Shown: one piece after another, positions 36,226-45,287 of the stretch | How the letters are laid out: the number at the start of each line of letters is the position of its first letter | Position numbering within the stretch: the stretch's first letter is position 1 | Assembly (NCBI GenBank): GCA_963712995.1 | Contig: CAVQKH010000012.1 | Span: 258,213-322,212 of the forward strand | Source: GCA-003244245 sp963712995 | GTDB taxonomy: Bacteria > Actinomycetota > Actinomycetes > Mycobacteriales > Pseudonocardiaceae | Length of the DNA: 64,000 nucleotides | Direction: 5' to 3' | Made by a program: the position numbers and the translations under genes | The notes under the pieces: generated by a model | What the model was told of the DNA's origin: nothing | The model's input: the letters and a program-made list of their open reading frames with translations, nothing else | Databases searched by the model: none

Positions 36226-36906
36226 ATGCTTGCATGGACCACCAGCGATCTCATCGAGTCAGGCTTGGAGGTGAAGGTGACGTCTGGGCGGACGCCGCAC
36301 TATTTCTCCGAGACGCCCTCGGCCCAGGGCGAAGCTCGGGAGTTGGAGTTCACAGTCCACGGCTTCGATCTGCGCCTGCGGACCGCGCCCGGCGTATTCT
36401 CCGCCACCCGGATCGACCGGGGAACCGAGGTGTTGCTCGACCACGCGCCCTTGCCGATCGGCCGGGGAACCATCCTGGACCTGGGCTGCGGGTACGGGCC
36501 GATCACCGTTGCGATCGCCGCTGCGCGCCGGCGGTCGCACGTGTGGGCGGTCGATGTCAACAATCGTGCGATCGAGCTGGCTCAACAGAACGCGGTGCGC
36601 AACGGGCTGGGTAACATCACTGTTTGCCGTCCGGAGGAAGTACCTGACGAGGTCGAATTCGACACGGTCTATTCGAACCCGCCGATCAGAGTAGGAAAGG
36701 CAGCGTTACACGAGATGCTGCGCCGGTGGTTGTTCCGGCTGCGCCCCGGCGGACGCGGTTTCCTGGTCGTGCACAAAAACCTCGGTGCTGATTCCTTGGC
36801 GTCATGGATGACGGCACAGGCGCTGCGCACCACCCGGTTGAGCTCCCACGACGGCTACCGGGTGCTGGCCGTCGATCCCGATCGCACCGCCCGAGCGGAG
36901 CGGTAG
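36226..36906 (+). CDS. RsmC/RlmG-like class I methyltransferase
   Basis: 226 residues: HYFSETPSAQGEARELEFTVHGFDLRLRTAPGVFSATRIDRGT, SAM motif ILDLGCGYGPITVAIA, VWAVDVNNRAIELAQQNA, and the N6/N2-amine target motif SNPPIRVGKAALHEML. That SNPP motif is typical of enzymes methylating guanine N2 in 16S/23S rRNA. The next gene starts at the very next base, so the two are co-translated. The N-terminus is uncertain by about ten codons. Confidence 0.85.
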   Translation: MLAWTTSDLIESGLEVKVTSGRTPHYFSETPSAQGEARELEFTVHGFDLRLRTAPGVFSATRIDRGTEVLLDHAPLPIGRGTILDLGCGYGPITVAIAAARRRSHVWAVDVNNRAIELAQQNAVRNGLGNITVCRPEEVPDEVEFDTVYSNPPIRVGKAALHEMLRRWLFRLRPGGRGFLVVHKNLGADSLASWMTAQALRTTRLSSHDGYRVLAVDPDRTARAER

Positions 36907-37434
36907 GTGCGCCAGCTTGCCAGTACCGGGCTCAAGCGGCTCAACAGAACCTGGCGCCGTCGGCTGTCGCACCGCCTCTGCCTGGTGCTGCACGGTGTGC
37001 AATCGCCATACAATGTCGGTGCCATCGTTCGGACCGCGGCCACTCTCGGCGTCGATGAACTGTACTTGTCCGGACCAACCTCGACACCCAGCCATGCCAA
37101 CGCTCAGCGGGTCGCGATGGGAACCGACCGCTATCTCAGTATCGAGACCTTCGACGACGCTTCGGTCGCGATCAGCCGAGCGCGATCGTCGGGGTATCGG
37201 GTGATCGCGCTGGAGCTCGCCGACGAGGCGACGCCGATTCAGGATTGCCCACTGGGCGCGGATGTGTGCCTCGTGGTCGGCAATGAAGATCATGGGCTCT
37301 CTGTCACCCACCTCGCCGCCTGCGACGCCGCAGCGTATATCCCCCAGTTCGGCAAGGTCGGCTCGCTCAATGTCTCCGCGGCGGTTGCCGTGGCGTGTTA
37401 CGAGGTGCGTCGCCAACAGCTCGGTGCGGTGTGA
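36907..37434 (+). CDS. TrmH/SpoU-family RNA 2'-O-methyltransferase
   Basis: 175 residues from GTG 36907. SPOUT trefoil-knot motifs: SPYNVGAIVRTAATLGVDELYLSG (motif 1), CLVVGNEDHGLS (motif 2), IPQFGKVGSLNVSAAVAVACYEVRRQQ (motif 3). It transfers a methyl group to a ribose 2'-OH in tRNA or rRNA. It abuts the RsmC-like gene, so the pair is an RNA-modification operon. Confidence 0.9.
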   Translation: MRQLASTGLKRLNRTWRRRLSHRLCLVLHGVQSPYNVGAIVRTAATLGVDELYLSGPTSTPSHANAQRVAMGTDRYLSIETFDDASVAISRARSSGYRVIALELADEATPIQDCPLGADVCLVVGNEDHGLSVTHLAACDAAAYIPQFGKVGSLNVSAAVAVACYEVRRQQLGAV

Positions 37435-37447
37435 GGCGTGCCCGTGT

Positions 37448-37930
37448 TCAATACCGCGTGATCTGGTCCTCATCTCCGAGGAGCGCGTCACCCAGCGAGG
37501 GGAGCCCGAGCGCGCGGAAGGCGCTCGCAACCTGCTCCCGGCACAGCATGATGTCTGATTTGACCGCCTCGGTGCCGCCTGGGACGCAGTCCCCCAGCGC
37601 CTTGGCGATCGACTCGGCAACCGAGCTGGCCGGCTTGTTGTGGCTGATTCCCCGCAACGCCACATAGCTGGCCGCGAGACACCCTGCGGCTCGGCCGACG
37701 TAGGCGATCGGGGGGATCGTGCCCATTCCCATGGGGCCTGCCGCCTCGAGCATCCCCTCCCGTTGCAGGCGATTCCGGATCCGGGACTCGATCGGCGGGC
37801 GTTCCCCGGTCGAAAGGATCTCCTCAGGTATTGAGGCGAGTATTTCTTCGATCACTTTCTGCTCGGCTTCCGACAGTTGAGCAAACCGAGCAAAGTCGGT
37901 CTGTTTTGCTTGCGTCACCGTTGGCTCCAT
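37448..37930 (-). CDS. Hypothetical helical protein
   Basis: 160 residues from the Met at 37930; the frame is open upstream to 37984. QTDFARFAQLSEAEQKVIEEILASIPEEIL is followed by a hydrophobic helix (IAYVGRAAGCLAASYVALRG) and a C-terminal region with two Cys (GDCVPGGTEAVKSDIMLCREQ). It resembles small exported or toxin-like peptides but no family is recognised. Convergent with the TrmH-type gene. Confidence 0.55.
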   Translation of the reverse strand: MEPTVTQAKQTDFARFAQLSEAEQKVIEEILASIPEEILSTGERPPIESRIRNRLQREGMLEAAGPMGMGTIPPIAYVGRAAGCLAASYVALRGISHNKPASSVAESIAKALGDCVPGGTEAVKSDIMLCREQVASAFRALGLPSLGDALLGDEDQITRY

Positions 37931-37984
37931 ATTTTGGGCATCACTGACCGGCTTTACGCTGGTAGCGTAGCGTATGTGGTGCAC

Positions 37985-38317
37985 ATCGGCGCCGGGTCGC
38001 GAACGGGCGGCTGGTCGCGCGGGACTGGCACATCATGACCGCGCTGACCGGCACCACACCGTCGAGCAGGGGGCTCGCGCTCCCGGACGGCCTGACTGAG
38101 CTTTTTGCCCGGATCAAGCCCGATTTCGACCCCCCACTGCGGCGGCTCGTCAGGTCTGGGAGGCTGGGGGTGGGTAGCTTCTCTGCGGGTCAGGCCGTAG
38201 GGACGGGCACGTTTCGGGGGGCAGTCTGGTGACAGGCTGATTTTCGAGGGTGCCAGTTCGGCTCCCGCCGGCTGCAACGGCGGGAGCCGAACCTGTTCGA
38301 TGCCACTGGTCAGCCCT
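37985..38317 (+). other. Stretch without a supported gene
   Basis: A 65-codon frame (38035-38232) shows no family motif. The stretch ends in the tandem repeat at 38318-38380. Confidence 0.4.
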
Positions 38318-38380
38318 GTATGGGTGCCACTGGTCAGCGTATGGGTGCCACTGGTCAGCGTATGGGTGCCACTGGTCAGC
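38318..38380 (+). repeat. Three perfect tandem copies of a 21-base unit
   Basis: The unit gtatgggtgccactggtcagc occurs at 38318-38338, 38339-38359 and 38360-38380, with a 14-base partial copy (tgccactggtcagc) at 38301-38314. The last copy touches the stop of the Rpf-like gene. Confidence 0.9.
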
Positions 38381-38723
38381 GCAGCCCTATTCTTCTGGAG
38401 CAGCTCGGCCAGGCCTTCCACCCTTGCGCGCGGAGCACCTTCTCGGCGATGGTGATTTGCTGCGACCGGGAGGCTTGGTTGGCGGTACCAGCGTAGGATC
38501 CTCCTCCATAGGAAATCCACGTCCCGGGACTGAACTGCAAACCGCCGTAGTAGCCGTTGCCGGTGTTGGCGCTCCAGTTACCACTACTCTCGCATTGCGC
38601 CAAGTGATCCCACGGATTCTGGCGTACGGGACCCGCCTGGGCTGGCGCTGAAAATGCCAGTGGAACCAACATGGCCACTGCGGTGCTTCCGATGAGTGCG
38701 TATAAACGGGAAATCCTGGTCAT
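38376..38723 (-). CDS. rpf: Resuscitation-promoting factor (Rpf)-like cell-wall hydrolase
   Basis: 115 residues from ATG 38723, which has ggaga seven bases upstream. The ATG at 38729 sits too close to that site. Signal peptide: MTRISRLYALIGSTAVAMLVPLAFSAPAQA. The Rpf lysozyme-like domain follows: WDHLAQCESSGNWSANTGNGYYGGLQFSPGTWISYGGGSYAGTANQASRSQQITIAEKVLRAQGWKAWPSCS, with the catalytic Glu in QCESSGNW. It cleaves peptidoglycan and in actinobacteria promotes regrowth. It is a short version with only the catalytic domain. Confidence 0.9.
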   Translation of the reverse strand: MTRISRLYALIGSTAVAMLVPLAFSAPAQAGPVRQNPWDHLAQCESSGNWSANTGNGYYGGLQFSPGTWISYGGGSYAGTANQASRSQQITIAEKVLRAQGWKAWPSCSRRIGLR

Positions 38724-38739
38724 GTTCATTCTCCATGAA

Positions 38740-38960
38740 CCGCACATGCGACTGATGGCGCGCGATGATCGCACGGAAGTAGTGGTTCCGCGTCGACTCT
38801 TCGCCAGCCTGCGCCCCTGTCCCGATTCGGGGGTGAGGTAGCGGTATCCGATCCCGGGGGACAGAGCTAGGGCGCACCGGTCCGGATTCCCGCCCCCGAG
38901 GTGGCTCCTCAGTGCAGGACGATACTGACCGTACGGATCACCATGGGTAATGCAAGGGGG
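38740..38960 (-). promoter_or_regulatory. Possible structured leader (ydaO / c-di-AMP riboswitch type) upstream of rpf
   Basis: Over 200 bases before the Rpf-like gene are free of genes and rich in G/C blocks (minus strand cggggg-gggaatccgg, ccccgaatcgggacag, ggctggcgaagag) that recall segments of the actinobacterial ydaO element. Rpf genes in this phylum are often under such riboswitches. The match is by eye and partial. Confidence 0.3.
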
Positions 38961-39311
38961 CGCGCTCAGACGCCGTCGAGCAGGATGCGGGGTTCGCGTC
39001 ATCACCCAAAGCGACGGGAGTCGATGTTTTGCCAGGTCGGGAGTTTACGGCACGCTCTCTTGGTGAACGTGATTTGCCCGATTCCTGCGCTGTCCGAGTG
39101 GTGCACAGATCACTCGATCGTGCACGCTGTTGAGCATTCTTCCAACTATTGGGACGCCCGCAGTCGGCGATGAAGGTGCTTGATGCGCACCGGTCGGCAT
39201 GGTGGTCGCTCTCATCATGAGCGAATCCGGCCAGTGCGCCGAAGCGATATTTTCATGATCATTAAGCCGGAGATGTGACGCTGGCCACGGTGGTCGACAC
39301 GACAGATTTCG
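38961..39311 (+). other. Intergenic stretch, nothing recognised
   Basis: No gene, repeat or clear hairpin is supported between the Rpf leader and the PadR gene. Confidence 0.4.
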
Positions 39312-39644
39312 TCAGGTCCCTCCGGCCAGGCTGCCGTGAAGCAGTCGACTCAGCTGGACGCGGGAGGTGCGCGCCCGGGCCAGTGCGGCGCTGGCATGCT
39401 CGACGCCTTCGCTGCTGAGTCGGTAATAGCGACGCCGAGGTCGCCCTTCTTTCTCCGGGTCGATGTCCTCCCAGCGGCTTTCCAGCCATCCGCAGCCCTC
39501 CAGCCGAGCCAGGATGGGATGGATGGTGCCGCTGGGCAGCTCGACAGCCTGGCAGATCTGGAGTCCGTACATTTCTGTTCCCGGATCGGTCAGCATTGCC
39601 TGCAGCACCAGTTGCGTCGACAGCGTCATACGCGGTCTATCCAT
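39312..39644 (-). CDS. PadR-family transcriptional regulator
   Basis: 110 residues: STQLVLQAMLTDPGTEMYGLQICQAVELPSGTIHPILARLEGCGWLESRWEDIDPEKEGRPRRRYYRLSSEGVEHA is the full PadR winged HTH. It likely represses its own promoter through the palindrome just upstream. The next gene, an exporter, is on the same strand but upstream of it, so it could be co-transcribed with or regulated by this protein. Confidence 0.9.
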   Translation of the reverse strand: MDRPRMTLSTQLVLQAMLTDPGTEMYGLQICQAVELPSGTIHPILARLEGCGWLESRWEDIDPEKEGRPRRRYYRLSSEGVEHASAALARARTSRVQLSRLLHGSLAGGT

Positions 39645-39653
39645 GGCCTTATA

Positions 39654-39673
39654 ATACTAAGAGGGCTTAGTAT
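39654..39673 (+). promoter_or_regulatory. Palindromic operator upstream of the PadR gene
   Basis: atactaag (39654-39661), four-base spacer, cttagtat (39666-39673): perfect 8-base arms in an AT-rich patch ten bases before the PadR start. PadR regulators bind such ATAC/ATGT-type dyads. Confidence 0.65.
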
Positions 39674-39729
39674 AGTACAAGCGTGGGGGTTCGGTGCGCA
39701 GCACACGGTGCAGTGACCATGCCCGTCGG

Positions 39730-41475
39730 TCACCCATCCGTGTGAGCCTGGGTCGATCTCGAGGCCGATCGGCCGTTGTCGGTTCCGGCGAAACTGCCGT
39801 GGGCCGAGGTGGTGGTGGCAGGCAGTGCCAGGTGGCGCTCGCCATCGACCAGGTGACCATCGGTCGACGGGGGCCCCGAGGCGGTTTGCGCTGGGAGGGC
39901 GGGGCCGGCGGAGGTCGTGGGCGAGGGTCCGGACCGGAGGAAAAGCGCCCCCACCGCACTTACGGCGAAAAGTGCGGCGATGATCAGGAACTGGTTGTCG
40001 ATCGTCTCAGTGAACACCTGCAGCTGGGTCTGCTGGTTGAGGGCGTACAGGTCGGCCAGCGGCGGTGCGGCCGGACCGAGGTCGGGAATGGGGGTATTCG
40101 CGGGCAACAGTGCGCTACGCCCGGCCATCAGCTGTACCTGCTGAAAGGTGAGGATCGCGGTGACCGCCGCGACGCCGAACGCGCCCGCGGTGCGCTGCAC
40201 GACGTTGTTGGTCGCGCTGGCGACGTTGCTGTACGAGGTGGGAATGACCGCGAGACCCGCGCTGAAGATCGGCATGAAGCAGATCCCCAGGCCGCCGTAC
40301 AGCAGGACCAGCAACCACACGATCTCCTCTCGGGTGGTGTCGAGGGTGATCGAGGCCACAAGATAGCTGCCGACGGCTGCGGTCACCAAGCCGGTGATCG
40401 CCGGCCAGCGGGGCCCGATGCGGTCGTAGAGCAGCCCGCTGATGGGCATCAACGCCCCCATCACCAGCGCCGGCGGCAGCAGGACCAATCCGGCGTCGAG
40501 TGCCCCCAACCCCTGCCCCAGCTGCAGGAACTGCGGCATCAGGAACACGATCGAGAACATCGCCACCATCAGGAGCGCGATCAACACCAGTGAATGGGTG
40601 AACGCCGGGAAACGGAACACCCGCAGATCGAGCAAGGGGTCGTCGACCTCCAGCTCGATCACCACGAACAATGCCAGGCTCAGCGCGCTGTAGGTGATCA
40701 GGCCGAGGATCCGGTAAGAGGTCCACCCCCAGTCCTCGCCCTTGGACAGCGCCAGCAGTAGCGCGAACAATCCGCTCGCCACGGTGAGGAAACCCAGCAG
40801 GTCGAACCGTCGCCCGGCTATCCCCGGGAAACTTGGCAGCACCATGACGGCGGCCACCACGCCCAGGATCCCGATCGGCACGTTGATGAAGAAGATCAGC
40901 CGCCAGTCCACGTACTCGACCAGATACCCACCCAACGCCGGCCCGATCGTCGGGGCGACCACGGCCCCCAGCCCGTACATGCCGAAAGCGGCGCCGAGCC
41001 GGTCCCGCGGCACGATCCGCAGCAGGATCGTCATCGTGATCGCCGGCAGGATCCCGCCGAGGATCCCCTGGAGGATCCGGAAGATCGTCAGAGCGTCCAG
41101 GCTCCAGGCCAGCCCACACAGCGCCGACCCGCCGGCGAATCCCAGCAGCGCCAGGTTGTAGACCCGGGCCAGCCCGAGGCGATAGCCGAGCCACGCGCTG
41201 ACCGGCACCACCACGCCTTCTGCCAGCGAGTAGCCGGTGATCACCCACTGGGACTCCCTGGTGGTCGCGCCGAACTCGTTCTGGATGGTGGGCAGCGCCA
41301 CGTTGACGATGCTGATGTCCAGGATCGACACGAACATCCCGACGATCAGCACCGCCAGCGGCAGCTGCCAGCGCTCCTGGACGGCAGCGCCCGGTGCCGC
41401 ACCACCGGAGGGCGGTGCGGCCACCCCCGCTGTGGGGATCGCCCCCGACTCCGTCCCCGCAGAGCTCACCACCAC
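39730..41475 (-). CDS. DHA2-type (EmrB/QacA) drug exporter of the MFS, copy 1
   Basis: 581 residues with about 14 membrane segments. Signature motifs: ILDISIVNVALPTIQNEFGA (TM1), SQWVITGYSLAEGVVVPVSAWLGYRLG, GLGAVVAPTIGPALGGYLVEYVDWRLIFFINVPIGILG (motif C and the DHA2 block). Proton-driven export of drugs or lipophilic compounds is likely. Divergent from a TetR gene. Copy 2 at 42155-43789 is very similar. A Pro/Ala-rich N-terminus and a Ser/Thr/Pro-rich cytosolic tail of about 60 residues are variable parts. Confidence 0.92.
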   Translation of the reverse strand: MVVSSAGTESGAIPTAGVAAPPSGGAAPGAAVQERWQLPLAVLIVGMFVSILDISIVNVALPTIQNEFGATTRESQWVITGYSLAEGVVVPVSAWLGYRLGLARVYNLALLGFAGGSALCGLAWSLDALTIFRILQGILGGILPAITMTILLRIVPRDRLGAAFGMYGLGAVVAPTIGPALGGYLVEYVDWRLIFFINVPIGILGVVAAVMVLPSFPGIAGRRFDLLGFLTVASGLFALLLALSKGEDWGWTSYRILGLITYSALSLALFVVIELEVDDPLLDLRVFRFPAFTHSLVLIALLMVAMFSIVFLMPQFLQLGQGLGALDAGLVLLPPALVMGALMPISGLLYDRIGPRWPAITGLVTAAVGSYLVASITLDTTREEIVWLLVLLYGGLGICFMPIFSAGLAVIPTSYSNVASATNNVVQRTAGAFGVAAVTAILTFQQVQLMAGRSALLPANTPIPDLGPAAPPLADLYALNQQTQLQVFTETIDNQFLIIAALFAVSAVGALFLRSGPSPTTSAGPALPAQTASGPPSTDGHLVDGERHLALPATTTSAHGSFAGTDNGRSASRSTQAHTDG

Positions 41476-41629
41476 ACCACCGTGCCATAAGAAACGTTAC
41501 GTCCTCTACTTATTTTCGGTGACACCGCAGACGTTTCTGGGGACAGACTGCACAATCGGAACACTGCGTGCTCTACGCTGTGCTCCCGCTTCGAATCACA
41601 ACATTCGGTGCCATCTGGAGAGGTGGACG

Positions 41630-42253
41630 TTGAGCAGCGTCAGCGAGACGTGCAAACCCGCGACCACCGCGGTCGACCGCCGCAAGGGACCTCGGCGACG
41701 AGGTGACGCTCTCTACGCGGCGATCTTCGAAGCCACCCTCCACGAACTGACCGCGGTCGGCTACGCCGAGCTGAAGATGGAACACGTGGCAAGCCGGGCC
41801 AAGGCGAGCAAGGGATCCCTGTATCGACGCTGGTCGAGCCGGGCTGAACTGGTGGCCGACGCGGTCCACCACACCCTGCCGAGCTGTGGTGAGCGGCCCG
41901 ACACCGGGAGCGTGCGCGAGGACCTCCTGGGTTGCCTGCGCGGAGCGGCCACGCTGCTCAATGGCCCCTCCGGAGAAGCGATCCGCGGCCTGATGGCTGA
42001 GACCGTGCGAAATCCCGACCTGATGGAAATCGTGCGCATCCGCTTCATCGATCCCCTCGTCGGCTTGTTTCTCGAGGTGCTCCGGCGAGGCGCCGAGCGT
42101 GGAGAGGTACGTGCCAGCGCGCTCACGCCCCGCATCGCAAGCCTGGGTCCCGACCTACTCCGTGAGTATTTTCTGGTGCACCGCACGCCCATTCCCGATC
42201 GGGTACTGATCGAGGTGGTCGACGACGTGATCCTTCCCCTGATCTGCGTCTGA
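41630..42253 (+). CDS. TetR-family regulator, copy 1
   Basis: 207 residues from TTG 41630, chosen because ggagagg lies seven bases upstream and the same TTGAGCA context is conserved in copy 2. HTH: GDALYAAIFEATLHELTAVGYAELKMEHVASRAKASKGSLYRRWSSRAELVADAV. The ligand domain includes IRGLMAETVRNPDL. Divergent from exporter copy 1, which it probably represses. Its end overlaps the convergent exporter copy 2 by 99 bases. Confidence 0.88.
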   Translation: MSSVSETCKPATTAVDRRKGPRRRGDALYAAIFEATLHELTAVGYAELKMEHVASRAKASKGSLYRRWSSRAELVADAVHHTLPSCGERPDTGSVREDLLGCLRGAATLLNGPSGEAIRGLMAETVRNPDLMEIVRIRFIDPLVGLFLEVLRRGAERGEVRASALTPRIASLGPDLLREYFLVHRTPIPDRVLIEVVDDVILPLICV

Positions 42254-43789
42254 GGCCGGGACCGCGGGCAGGCGTCCGGACCGCAGGAACAGCGCCGTCA
42301 CCGCGCCCAGTGCGCAGAGCGCGGCGGCGATCAGGAACAGGTCATCGATCGCCCCGACGAGCACCTGCGAAGAGGTCTGCCGGTAGGTGGCGTACATGCC
42401 CATCCAGTCTGGAGTTCCCGGCGGACCGAGGTTCGGGGTGGGGGTGTTCGCGGGCAGCAATGCGGAGCGCGCGGCCAACTGCTGCGCCTGCTGGCTGATC
42501 AGGATCGTGGTGAGCACCGCCACCCCCAGCGAGCCTGCGACATTGCGCACCACGTTGTTGAGTGCGCTGGCCACGTTGCTCTGCGCCACCGGGATGACTG
42601 CGATGCCCCCAGTCATGATCGGCATCATGGACAGTCCGAAACCGAAGGCCTGCACCCCCAGCAACCACATGATGTGCCCGCGGGGGGTGTCGATGGTGAT
42701 GGTGTGCAGCAGGTAGGTGCCGACCGCCGCGATCGTCAGGCCGATGACCACCGGAGTGCGCGGCCCGAAACGGTCATAGATCCGCCCGGCGATGGGCATC
42801 ATCACCCCCATCACCAACGCCTGGGGTAGCAGCGCGAGCCCGGAGTCGAGCGCTCCCCACCCCTGCGCCACCTGAAGGAGTTGCGGGATGTAGAACAGCA
42901 CGCCGAACAGCACCACCATCAGCAGCGCGATCAACAGCAGTGAGTGGGTGAACGCCCAGTAGCGGAATATCCGGACATCCAGCAACGGGTCGGCGACCTG
43001 GAGCTCGATTACCACGAACAACGCCAGGCTCAGCACGCTGACGGTGATCAGACCCAACACCCGGTAGGAGTCCCATCCCCAGGACTCTCCTTTCGACACC
43101 GCGAGCAGCAGCGCGAACAACCCACCCGCGATGGTGAGGAAACCCAGCATGTCGAACCGGCGTGCGGCTCGGCCGGGGAATACCGGTAGCACCAACGTCG
43201 CGGCCACCACGCCCAGGATCCCGATCGGCACATTGATGAAGAAGATCAGCCGCCAGTCCACGTACTCCACCAGGTAGCCACCCAGGGTCGGCCCCACCGC
43301 CGGGGCGAACACGACCCCCAGGCCGTACATGCCCATCGCGGCACCGAGCCGGTCCCGCGGCACGATCCGGTAGAGCATCGTCAGCGTGATCACCGGCAGG
43401 ATCCCGCCCGGGATCGCCTGGACGATCCGGAAGATGATCAGACTGTGCAGGTCCCAGGCCAACCCGCACAGCGCCGATCCGGCGGCGAACGCCAGCAGCG
43501 CCAGGTTGTAGACCCGGCCGAGCCCGAAGCGATCCCCCAACCACGCGGTGGCCGGCACCACCACACCCAGCGTCAAGGTGTACGCCGTCAGCACCCACTG
43601 CGCGTCCTCGGTAGCCACACCGAACTCGTTCTGCAGCGTGGGGATGGCCACATTGACGATGCTGGTGTCGAGGACGGACATGAACATCCCGGCGACCAGT
43701 ACCACCAGCGGCAGCCCCCAACCTCCCGCAGTGCCCGCCGCAGGCGCTGTCAGCACAGGTCGAGTCTTCATGTCACTGTCCATCGACAC
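42155..43789 (-). CDS. DHA2-type (EmrB/QacA) drug exporter of the MFS, copy 2
   Basis: 544 residues, 14 membrane segments: VLDTSIVNVAIPTLQNEFGV, AQWVLTAYTLTLGVVVPATAWLGDRFG, LGVVFAPAVGPTLGGYLVEYVDWRLIFFINVPIGILG. Long stretches match copy 1 almost residue for residue, so the pair arose by duplication. The start may be any of three Met codons within the first seven residues. Divergent from TetR copy 2. Confidence 0.92.
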   Translation of the reverse strand: MSMDSDMKTRPVLTAPAAGTAGGWGLPLVVLVAGMFMSVLDTSIVNVAIPTLQNEFGVATEDAQWVLTAYTLTLGVVVPATAWLGDRFGLGRVYNLALLAFAAGSALCGLAWDLHSLIIFRIVQAIPGGILPVITLTMLYRIVPRDRLGAAMGMYGLGVVFAPAVGPTLGGYLVEYVDWRLIFFINVPIGILGVVAATLVLPVFPGRAARRFDMLGFLTIAGGLFALLLAVSKGESWGWDSYRVLGLITVSVLSLALFVVIELQVADPLLDVRIFRYWAFTHSLLLIALLMVVLFGVLFYIPQLLQVAQGWGALDSGLALLPQALVMGVMMPIAGRIYDRFGPRTPVVIGLTIAAVGTYLLHTITIDTPRGHIMWLLGVQAFGFGLSMMPIMTGGIAVIPVAQSNVASALNNVVRNVAGSLGVAVLTTILISQQAQQLAARSALLPANTPTPNLGPPGTPDWMGMYATYRQTSSQVLVGAIDDLFLIAAALCALGAVTALFLRSGRLPAVPASDADQGKDHVVDHLDQYPIGNGRAVHQKILTE

Positions 43790-43862
43790 GACGCGTACTC
43801 TACTACTGGTTCACTCTGATGGGACCTTTGATCGTCACCCGGGAGTGCGAGAGGTGCGGACG

Positions 43863-44462
43863 TTGAGCAACACCAGTCCAGTCGATCACCGTAAAGGGCC
43901 TCGACGGCGTGGCGACGCTCTCTACGCGGCGATTTTCGAAGCCACCCTGGAGGAGCTGGCGGCGGTCGGCTATGCCGAGCTGAAGATGGAGCGCGTGGCC
44001 AGCCGGGCGCGCGCGAGCAAGGGATCGCTGTACCGGCGCTGGCCCAGCCGCGCCGAGCTGGTAGCAGATGCGGTGTATTACACCTTTCCCAGCCTTGGCG
44101 AGCCACCCGATACCGGGAGCGTGCGCGAGGATCTGCTCGGCTGCCTGCGCGGATTCGCCAGCCTGCTCAACAGCCCCTCCGGTGAGGCGATCCGTGGCCT
44201 GATGGCTGAGACCATCCGCAACTCCGACCTCATGGCAGCTATCCGGGTCCGCTTCGTCGATCCCGGTGTCGAGCACTTTCTGGGAGTGCTCCGGCAAGGT
44301 GCCCTGCGTGGAGAAGTTCGCATCGGAGCGCTCACCAACCGCAACGCGAGCCTGGGTCCCGATCTGCTGCGCCAATACTTCATGGTGCATCACTCCCCGA
44401 TCCCGGAGCAGGTGCTGCTCGAGATCGTCGACGAGGTGGTCCTTCCGCTGGTGCGCGCATAA
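43863..44462 (+). CDS. TetR-family regulator, copy 2
   Basis: 199 residues from TTG 43863; an in-frame GTG at 43854 is possible. HTH: GDALYAAIFEATLEELAAVGYAELKMERVASRARASKGSLYRRWPSRAELVADAV, nearly identical to copy 1, with an equally similar ligand domain (SPSGEAIRGLMAETIRNSDLM). Divergent from exporter copy 2. It is followed after 48 bases by the HlyD-type adaptor, so that gene may share its transcript. Confidence 0.88.
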   Translation: MSNTSPVDHRKGPRRRGDALYAAIFEATLEELAAVGYAELKMERVASRARASKGSLYRRWPSRAELVADAVYYTFPSLGEPPDTGSVREDLLGCLRGFASLLNSPSGEAIRGLMAETIRNSDLMAAIRVRFVDPGVEHFLGVLRQGALRGEVRIGALTNRNASLGPDLLRQYFMVHHSPIPEQVLLEIVDEVVLPLVRA

Positions 44463-44510
44463 CCAGTCGAACCGAACACCCTCCCCAGGTTAAGGTACGG
44501 CGCGTAGCCT

Positions 44511-45287
44511 ATGGATGGAGACTCCGCCCAGAGCCAGGGAGGTGTGAGCGTGGAAGGCCCTATCGCGGCGCCACCCGCAGCTGATCAGCAGTCCACCGAC
44601 GGCGTTACGAGCGCACCACCTGGCGGGCGCAAGCTCAAGCGCTCCACTCGTATCGCCCTGACCGTGATCCTGATCGTGGCGTTGCTCGCTGCGGCCGGAT
44701 TCGCCACGAGTTACTTCCTCAACGCTCGCAACTACGTCTCCACCGACAACGCCCAGATCGACGGCGACAAGATCGCGGTCAATGCGCCCGCCAGTGGCAC
44801 CCTGCTCGACTGGACCGCCACCCAGGGCGCCGCCCTGCGCAAGAACCAGGTCGTCGGCCGCATCGAGATGCAAGGCGGGTTCAACAAACCGCAAATGACC
44901 ATTCGCGCTCCCGGCGAGGGCACCGTGGCTGTGGACAGCAGCGTGGAGGGCGCATACGTCGTCGCAGGCACCCAGCTCGCCGTCGCCTACAACCTGGACA
45001 AGATCTACGTCACGGCCCGCGTCGACGAGACCGACGTCAAGGCGGTCCGCGTTGGCCAGGTCGTCGACATCTACGTCGACGCTTTCCCCAAAACTTCGTT
45101 CACCGGACGGGTCCGGGAGATCCAAGGCGGGGCAGCCGCGGTGTTCGCCCTGTTCCCGCAGAACAACAGCGGCGGCAACTTCCAGAAAGTCACCCAGCTC
45201 ATCCCGGTCAAGATCGGACTTGACAACGCCCCTACTGTCGACCTGGTTCCTGGAATGAACGTCACCGTCTACATCCACAAGAACTGA
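44511..45287 (+). CDS. Short HlyD/EmrA-type membrane fusion protein
   Basis: 258 residues: a basic/Pro cytosolic start, one membrane helix (about 45-66, IALTVILIVALLAAAGFATSYF), then NYVSTDNAQIDGDKIAVNAPASGTLLDW, MTIRAPGEGTVAVDSSVEGAYV (split lipoyl halves) and IYVTARVDETDVKAVRVGQVVDIYVDAFPKTSFTGRVREIQ. The long coiled-coil hairpin between the lipoyl halves of EmrA is missing, as suits a single-membrane cell. It probably works with one of the DHA2 exporters upstream. Confidence 0.85.
   Translation: MDGDSAQSQGGVSVEGPIAAPPAADQQSTDGVTSAPPGGRKLKRSTRIALTVILIVALLAAAGFATSYFLNARNYVSTDNAQIDGDKIAVNAPASGTLLDWTATQGAALRKNQVVGRIEMQGGFNKPQMTIRAPGEGTVAVDSSVEGAYVVAGTQLAVAYNLDKIYVTARVDETDVKAVRVGQVVDIYVDAFPKTSFTGRVREIQGGAAAVFALFPQNNSGGNFQKVTQLIPVKIGLDNAPTVDLVPGMNVTVYIHKN

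Noticed and set aside
38301..38380. CRISPR-like array
   Set aside because: The repeats are directly adjacent without spacers, and no cas gene is present in the window.
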